A stretch of DNA of 64,000 nt from Boesenbergia rotunda (taxonomy: Eukaryota > Streptophyta > Magnoliopsida > Zingiberales > Zingiberaceae), in contig JAGFNQ010008774.1 in NCBI GenBank assembly GCA_024364735.1, forward strand, positions 34,617 through 98,616, read 5' to 3'. Shown one piece after another: positions 56,411 to 64,000 of this stretch. How positions within the stretch are numbered: position 1 is the stretch's first letter; the number at the start of each line of letters is the position of its first letter. The notes under the pieces were generated by a model that saw only the letters and a list, made by a program, of their open reading frames with translations, was not told the origin of the DNA and searched no databases. Both the position numbers and the translations under genes were made by a program.

Positions 56411-57844
56411 CAAGAGGCCTTACGATCTATCGAGTGCCTGGGACACCTAGACGCTACGGAAGCAAGGATGGCATGGTGTACCCGGCTAAAAGGAAAAAAT
56501 ACTAACGCAATACAGACATACGCATACATCAGGTAACAAAAATTTTCTTTTTTCTTTTGCTTTATTTATATGGGAAATACATGAAGACCAACATCTCAGA
56601 GAAATATCAAGATACAATCAGAATATCTAGTAAGAGGAGGCACTCTTTTACTTGGGTTTTTCTTTGCTACTACGTCATTCCCGTAAGGTCGCTTACCGCC
56701 CTCCGAGTATGTGATACGCGGGAATCTATTGACGTCCTCCTCAAATCTTCAGCCATCATCTTAGTACTTCGTCCGAGTAACCGGTAACAAATGGGGACGC
56801 CCGAGGTAACACATGGGTAGCACAACCCCATCTGAAGGCCCCAACTACGTCTTCCCACAAAGATACATCCGACACAACATTCAGAAGGAAGAGGAGGGGC
56901 AACTGTAATTTCACTCCGGATGCTGGAAAAGAAGAATTGCCTTAACAGAAGAAGCTCTCCTCTCGGTGACGCTGCCCCACCATCCCTTACAAACACTATC
57001 TGATCCCCAAAACTCGGGGAAAAGAGGATTCAGAAGAGGATGACGTTTGGGGCAGACGGGACCGCCCAGGGGGAGGCAACCATTAGGTTATGTCATCTCC
57101 GTCATGCCCCCCCTGGCGGACCATATAACGTCTATTCTGGACTCCTAGAATAATCTCGGAGTCTCACATCCGTCAGGATCTTCAGCGAGACCCTAAGCAT
57201 CATCTCCGCCATGCTCTCCGTCAAGGAGTGGGTGGCACAAAGTTCCACCTCCACTAGGCTCCCCGGCTAGAAACGCTACTGCATCTCTACCCTCTCTGGC
57301 GGTGTCAAAGGCTTCGACCGCGAAAAGGGGTGGAGGAGAAAACATCGACATCTCACCACAAAAAGGGAGGAAGGCAGCATGAATGTGGAAGATGGTCTAT
57401 CCTTCCCCTTATTTATAGTGACCACTGCCTCTCCGCGCATTTAATGCAAGCGTGGCGCGGGAACAACAACGGGCGCCAACTCTGAAGTGTCGCATCGGTC
57501 AACATGCCTTCACCGCACCTAGGGACCCTCAACTCTTTATGAGTCTATTCAAAACGTTGCATAGAGGTGACGTTTCGAAAACCACTCTCCGCTAAAAGAA
57601 AAGGGTTTAAAGGGGACCCCACAGGGAAATAAATGGGGGCCTGGCGCTGAGCACTCGCAGGGTTATCACGGGAGATCCTTACCCCGGATCGACCTCGGGA
57701 AAAACTCCTATCTTTCTATTCTCCTGAGGCTTCACGGCAAAGACACTCGACACGTGGAACCAGGTCTAAAAACAGGGCCCAACTCCTTCATAAACGAGTG
57801 AGCCTACAACTCTAGGTCCTTGGGAGGTCCTTCCTTGACTCGAC
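56411..57844. other. non-coding 3' interior of Tat-like element
   Basis: GC-richer than the flanks, no convincing frame on either strand. On the minus strand a TATA-like CTATAAATAAGGG lies at about 57411-57423, but nothing coding follows it downstream. Confidence 0.45.
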
Positions 57845-60800
57845 CGTCACTCACAAGCTCGGGTCAGCATTGGGCGACAGAAATTGATCCCTCTTTAACT
57901 GGTCGATCGCCCCATGGAAGCCTTGCTGTAAGCGCTTCACTACCTAGTCAGCGATGATGGCATAGAATTCATCCGACTCCAAGAACTTCGCCTTGAAGTC
58001 TGCTTTGGCCTCCGCAGAGATGGAAGCTTTAGCAGCACGCAGGGCATGAAGTTTAGCTTCAGCAGCTTCATGGGTGCACTACAGCCGTCCCAACTGTTAG
58101 TGATATGAGAGAAGTGTCCTAAGGCAATCGCCTTATGATTGTAAACATTTATTTTAATAAATGATAATTCACTATTTGAGTATACATGTTAGTGTATTTG
58201 ATTGGGATCTTAAACTCATCTACTGAATGTCCGCAATAAAATTCACAACATAAGAGAATTTGTGATGGGATCACAACTAGTGATTATCTCTACATGTGCA
58301 ATTGTGAAGTATTGAAAATATCCCTAGTCGATGAATTGATAAAAACGGACACTATCAATTCTGTTGAGACTAGCATGGGTTATTCTCTAATCAGCTGATT
58401 TTCACTGGCTGGTGACATTGGGATGTCCGGAGATAAACATGGATGCTAGTTAAGGGAACTAGTTCATTGGAGTGACTAGCTGTAAAACTTCATATGGTAA
58501 TCTATATAGATATGTCAATGAAGTTCTTACTGCAGCTTAAGTGCGATGTTCATTTGACTTGCGGTGTTCAAGTCATCTTGGTCATGGAGACTTATACTTT
58601 AACATCTTAAGCAAGCATCTCCAAGGAGGTGTGGACCCAAGATGATTGGGTATAAGCCGAAGTGCCCGAAGATGTTTGAACAGCTTACAAAGGATTCACC
58701 ACTCCTTGCGAGGAGATGTATACCCAGGCCTATCGTCGGATTGTTACTCAAAGCCTCTGGCCAGAGCATATCATGTTTAGAGTATGAGTCTCTTAAATAC
58801 ATGAGAGTAATTAGAAATCCAAAGGACGAGAAAGACACTACTTTGGCTAGGTATGACGTAGTTAGTCTAGTGGGGACTGACACAAATAGACCATGTCCTG
58901 AACCAAGTGGGTATAAGATGGCGAAGGGAATGAGGCACGATTTATTAGAGCTGCTGAAGGGTTTCAGAATAATTTCTGAGGTCAACCGTTGATCTTTCGA
59001 TTAATTGGGGGTCATGATGTACTACTAGGTGTCACTCATGATCGTTCTATAATTAGTTGATTATAGACGGCCAACATAAATCAAAAGCCTATTTAGTCAC
59101 ACGCACTACGAGTAATCCGAGGGATTTAAAACGAGTTGAAAATTAGATTTTTCAATCAAGAGAAATAAGTCGAATCTGAATTAATCAGAGGCGTAACGGA
59201 AACTTAAAATGGCTAAGTCTTTTGAAGGCTTGTTGGGCGAATTAAATGAGTTTAATTCGCGATCGGTTCGACTCGGTTTGGCCGACCAAAGAGGGTGCCA
59301 AACCCCTTTGTTTTGGACGGCCATTAAAAGGGGAGAAAACCAATTTATTTGGTTTAATTAATAAAATAAATCTAGCGCGATTTGTTTTATAAATTATGGA
59401 TAAATAAATTTTGTATAAAGAAATTTATATAAATAAATTTATAGAAATTTATTCTTTTTTATGGAAATTAAAATGATCCATGGAATGGTTTATTTTAATT
59501 TTATAAAATCAATTATGAATTGATTTTTTCATAATAAGAAAATTTATAAATTCCTTATAAAATTTATTCCATAATAAAAGGAGAGAAGGTATTTGTTTTA
59601 TTATAAAGTTAGTTATAATAAAACTTGGCTTAAACGGAATAATTAATAAGAGAATTTATAGGACAAATTTCTTATGAAAATTCCGTTAAGAGGGAGACTT
59701 GGCAAGGGAGAGGTTACAATATAAAGGAACCAAGGCTAGCCTTGAATTCCAATCAATAGAGTAATCAAGAGATTAATTCTCTCCCTCTCTCTCTCTTATT
59801 CTCTTCCTCTCCTTCTCCTTCCCTCCTAGGGCCGGCGCCCCTTGTTCATCCTAGGGCCGGCGCCCCTAGTCCAACCTAGGGCCGGCGCACCCTCACCCTT
59901 CCAAGGGTTGGCGTGAGCAACCATCACCAAGAAGGAGCCAAACAAGAAGAAGAAGAAGCGGATCGCAACTCCTCTCTTCCCAGAATTTTGATTCCGTTTC
60001 TTGTAGGTTAGTTTCCATTCTTTTCTCTTGTTGTTCTAGTTGTTGCTTTAGAGAATCTAGTAGTTCTCGTCGGCACAAAACTCGTGACTTTGTGAAGTCA
60101 TCCCGAAGAGAACTCGGCGTGGACGCGAATAGAGGCGAAGCTTCCAAGGGACGCTATGGTTGGATCTCGTCCCTTTCTTCGAGTTACGCGAGGTACAAAG
60201 TAAATTAGTTTACTTTTCCGCAAAGTTTTAATTTATGATCATGTCCACACATCATAAGGTTGCATGCTAGATACGAGGTTGAAATAATTTGAGAAATTAT
60301 TTTATGCTAATTCTTCCGCTGCACGTAAAAATTTAAAATTTTACGAACCCGTATCCTTGTCAACATGCACCCGGTCCCAACACCAACTCGGCCGACATCC
60401 TATCATTATCGGTCAGGGCCTCCCTGAGCCTGTCCGACGTGGCCCATATCTCCGATCGAGCCTGGGCCAGGTCATCTTCCAGGACGGATGCACGATCAGT
60501 GGCCATCAGAAAGTCAAACTCCTTCTGGCTAAGTTGCTGCACCTGATCCTGAACACGCACGTTCAGTCTCTCAGTCGAGGCGACCCTGAGTCGGATGTCA
60601 TCCGACAACCTCTTCTCTTGCTGTTGAAGTTGTTCCCTCTCCTGCGTCATTTGGAGTAGCTCCTGTGTAATGACCACCGTTCGTTCAGACGCCAGGCATT
60701 CTTAGTGTCGAGAATTCTGAAGAGCAAACTCCTTGTCTCGCAAGGTGCCCAGCAGATGCTCTACCTTTGCACGGAGGGCTCTGCTGACCCTCGCTTGCAT

Positions 60801-61262
60801 AAGTCCCGCCTAGCGCTTGTGGTCCGCGGTGGCCTCGGCTCTTAGGGCCCTGCGGGTAAAGGCTTCGACTTAAGGCTAGGAGTACAAACCCCGGCCAGCT
60901 ATTAGGCAGTCTTCAGCTGCCTGTCATTGCCCCAAGAAGTTAGAAAACATACAATAAAATATCTAATGCAACAGTAACTTAACCTTTAGAAGGGTCTCTC
61001 GGAGAGTGGTTAGCGGTCCAGTTGAGACTCATACGGCTACCCCTCCTGGGGACCTTGATGGCGTCTCCTGTCCCTCAGATGGCATTAAGCTCCGACGAGA
61101 GGGAAGTCGCTGAACAACAAGAGCTTCAGGAGGCAGGCTGGAGGGGTCAGCCTCGCCCTCCTCCGAGCTAGAAGTCCCCTCGGACAAGGCCCCCTCGGGC
61201 GGAACATCCTTCAATTTCACAGGGGGGGGGGGGAGATTGCATGGAAGCCTCCAGTGCTGCAT
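57845..61262 (-). pseudogene. antisense coiled-coil ORF of Tat-like element
   Basis: Minus-strand pieces: 61262-61029 (MQHWRLPCNLPPPP, Ser/Glu/Pro-rich), 60677-60383 (MVITQELLQMTQEREQLQQQ, heptad-rich coiled coil), and, beyond the inserted solo LTR, 58089 to about 57850 (HEAAEAKLHALRAAKAS, a stop, then VVKRLQQGFHGAIDQLKRD). Long antisense frames between pol and the 3' LTR are known in Tat-lineage elements such as Grande and RIRE2; their function is unknown. Several stops and shifts plus the insertion make it dead. Confidence 0.7.
58095..60382 (+). mobile_element. solo LTR in the antisense ORF
   Basis: 2288 bp, TGTTAGTGATATGAG to GGTCCCAACA, with a perfect 5-bp target duplication CCAAC (58090-58094 and 60383-60387). 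Contains three GC-rich CCTAGGGCCGGCGC repeats (59825-59892) and no internal region. A 116-codon frame at 58642-58992 inside it has no recognisable domain. Family not identified; no second copy is in the window. Confidence 0.88.
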
Positions 61263-61271
61263 CCAACCTCT

Positions 61272-64000
61272 TGTTAAAATACTGAATGTTTAGGGGCTGA
61301 ATAGTAATTTAATCCAAATTACTGGCTGGTGGGTGAATAACTAAAATGGATAGGAGTTATTTGCAAAAAAATCCCATACCTTATATTCTTGTTCTTTTCC
61401 CCGATGTGGCAGACCACGATCCCGGCCCACACTTCTTCTTCTTCCCTCTGTTTCTTCTCCTCCCGTGCGAACGAAGCTCCACCAGACGGCGACCCGATCT
61501 CGTGCGGCGAGCAGGCGACACCGGAGAGTACCTTGCTTTTCCCTCGGGAGTCAGATCGAGGAGTCGGATCGAGGTCTTCGGTTTCCCTCTTCAGATCTAG
61601 GTAAGATCTTTCTCCCCGGACCTTGGTTTGAGGTGTGGATGTGCTAGGGTTGATATGCGATTTTAGATTTGTAGGGTTTTCGTCTCTTTGTCCGAGTGAT
61701 TGGGTTCTCGGCACTTACCTCCTTCCTCCTTGCGTGGTATCGAAGAGGGGAGACAGATTTGGACGTTGGATCGAGGTAAGGCATTTTGAATCGTGATGTT
61801 CATCGGCTTAACCTAGAAATCCTAATTGAGTTAATGGTGCTTCGGTTTCCAGTACTTGTCATCTTCTTCTTGCGTGAGCTTAAAGGGGGAAGTCGGTTCT
61901 TGGGCGTTGATTGAGGTTGGGAGCTGAGGTTTTCTGCTAGCGCAAACACACAGAGGTGAGCTTGGTTTATCAGTATATTTGTTTGATTCTTTAGGGTCTT
62001 CTGATTTGAGATCTGTTATGGATCAAAGTGAGATTAAGGATATGTTCTTGAGCAAGGATCTAGAGCGTATATTTATTTTCAGTTTTCTGATTAATCCTTG
62101 TTGTGCTTGGATTATTGCTTCGATTCTTATGTTCTTGCGGTTCTTGGTTGGATTTTGATGATTTGTTGTTTTGAGCAGATTGGTCGAAGATTGGTAATGG
62201 TTCTTGGATGTGGTTTGCGATCTTAAGGTTTACTGTAAGCTTTGGGTAGATTGGACGTAAGCTTAGAATGGTGATCTTGATTTAGAACTTAGCTCTGCTG
62301 TGTGTTGTTGTTTCGAATTGAGTTTTGAAGTGTCATCACAGTCTTCTGGATTAATCTGAGCATGGGTTTGGTTCTATCGTGAGATGTAAATGGCTTAGGG
62401 TTTTATTTGGTTGATAATCTAAATGGATCACTGGTTAGATCGTAATAATGTTTAGCATTAGTTTAGCTATTAGTACTATTGTAAATAGCTAAATTTATGT
62501 TCATGGTGCAGGACATTGACTTGGCGATTTGGACTCCACTTACGGCGGATACTATTTCAGACGGGGGGTTCTCTTCACTTACGATCTACTATATCGGAGG
62601 CGAGTATCTCTGACTTATCTTTTAGATTAGTCATAGTTGATATGCTTGATATGCTATGTTTAGTGGTAGGGTAATGTAGTATTTTATACTTGCTCTACCT
62701 TGGCTGATACTGTTTATGATATACCTGGCATGTGATACCTATACCTTTAGGACTTAGGCTATGGTGCATTATCTATGATCCTTGCATATCATGTTGATAT
62801 AGGTGGACTAGATAGTGAATGCTGTTTGACTAGAGTCATGCATCATCGTGCATTGTGCATCACTGTTGATCAGGGGCCCCCTTATGGGTGAGTCAGGTTG
62901 ACAGTCATACTGACCTATCCACACGGCCACTCATGGGTTAGTGGTTGACGGAGTATGGGTAGTGTGCTCTGTGCTGCTCCGCTCATGCACTCATGGGTTA
63001 GTGAATCGGAGCGTGGTGGCAGACAGAGGTCCCTCCTTGAGTAGTCCATATACCAGGAGATGAGAGAGAGAGGTCTCTCCCCCATTTATATACATGGGGT
63101 AGGTGTTAACACTCAGGTAGAGATATCCCCCATAGAGGACCTGGGGTAGGGATGTTACTCCGACAGTGAGGAAACATTCAGGTAGAGATATCCCCCGGAT
63201 AGGTCATGGGGTAGGGGTGTTACGCCGACAGCATATCGTCTACTCGGTTGCTCAGGAGCAGTGATGGCAGAGTACGGACGACAGTCACAGCTCTACGCCG
63301 GAGGGTGGCCTCCGTTCAGCTTCCTCCCGTACATAGGTGACGATGTCTGACCGGTGACAGAGGTGACCATGTCATCGCACCATGTGCATACGTATATTTT
63401 GTATTTGCTCGTGCTTGTTATACTTGGATGTTGCATATGATTGACATGCACATACAGGAGACCCTTATGTCTGGTTTCGGCGACTCAGCCACATTGGTAT
63501 GGTATTTGCTATTTCTGTTTCAGTTGTACTTACCACTGCCCGTACCTGTGTTCATTTCTATAGCCTGTTACACTATTGCTAGCCTAGACTATCTTGTATA
63601 TCTGATGAGATATCCGTTGAGTACTGTGACTCACCCCGTTAGCTCCTTGTTTTTATTTCAGGATGATTGTCTGGAGTGCCCGGCAGCCTGTCCCAGTTCG
63701 CGTATTTCTTCGAGATGATTCCGGGATGTTTCTTTTACTTTGTTCGGGGTACATGTTGGTACCCGTTTTCTATTTACTTTTTCTCTGCTGTATTCGTGTT
63801 TGGTTTTGTCATCTTATACGGCGGTATAGTTGTACTTTTGTGAGCCATGGAGGCCTTGTGCTTTGTGTTTGTAGTAAGTCGTACCGGTACGCAATTTTTG
63901 TCGTCGTTTTCAATTTCGTTGATTTCAGACAGTTGTTCCAGCCCTATAGGCTGTGGTACAACCATCTGAGGTGGTCATAGAGGTTAGGTTTTCCGAATTG
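61272..64000 (+). mobile_element. Tekay-like long LTR, cut by window end
   Basis: Starts TGTTAAAATACTGAATG, like 7880, and follows the same plan: CT/GC-rich segment (61430-61600), splice-like GGTAAG sites, GGACATTGACTTGG at about 62511, CATGTGCATACGTAT at 63382, and a GTGACTCACC segment at 63629. It interrupts the Tat-like element. The expected GGGGGCGTGACA end is not reached. Confidence 0.7.

Noticed and set aside
55785..56450. Four similar 61-62 codon frames
   Set aside because: Products of the 80-bp tandem array read in different registers, not genes.
58642..58992. 116-codon frame, MIGYKPKCPK...
   Set aside because: Within a solo LTR, overlapped by a 128-codon minus-strand frame, no known domain.

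Overview
This is a transposon-dense stretch of a flowering-plant nuclear genome. The evidence is several kinds of LTR retrotransposon primed by initiator-Met tRNA, a plant L1 LINE, an Au-type SINE, two MITEs, and one intron-rich host gene of the plant CW-zinc-finger plus methyl-CpG-binding-domain (MBD) family. The species cannot be named from the sequence; a monocot is my guess only. No rRNA or tRNA gene and no CRISPR array was seen.

Layout. 1-611: a miniature LTR element (TRIM-like). 1020-11305: a Tekay/Del-like pair of very long LTRs around a gutted interior, itself hit twice by a CRM-like Ty3/gypsy family. 11306-17334: pieces of SIRE-like Ty1/copia LTRs, another Tekay-like LTR and a small gag-only copia element. 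17335-23012: an L1 LINE (ORF1 remnant and ORF2) split by a solo LTR with a perfect 5-bp target duplication. 23013-30949: a tandem LTR-gag-LTR-gag array of a pol-less SIRE-like element with an inverted LTR inside its second LTR. 30950-37521: a full-length, very young Ty3/gypsy element (the two 736-bp LTRs differ at one base) whose gag-pol frame carries four lesions. An undetermined base sits at 37526, directly after it.

39102-51284 (perhaps to 51902) holds the host gene. Three exons give the CW zinc finger and MBD. They are followed by a series of phase-1, 3n-length exons (138, 183/184, 183 and 165 nt) that all encode versions of one proline-rich module of 46-61 residues. Part of this exon array lies in a 2.4-kb tandem segmental duplication. 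The two copies have taken up different transposons (Tourist-like MITE; Au SINE, Mutator-like MITE, 3.1-kb LTR element), so each copy serves as the empty site for the other.

53539-61271: a Tat-like Ty3/gypsy derivative with a gag-protease frame, no reverse transcriptase, an 80-bp tandem array and an antisense coiled-coil frame split by a 2.29-kb solo LTR. 61272-64000: the start of another Tekay-like LTR running off the window.

Two patterns stand out. First, the SIRE-like LTRs carry arrays of 20-nt hairpins (6-bp stem, 8-nt loop) whose two arms change together through at least five different stem sequences while the loop stays purine-rich; an unrelated solo LTR has a similar array with a 6-7-6 design. 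Second, the MBD gene appears to be growing a C-terminal repeat tail by exon duplication.
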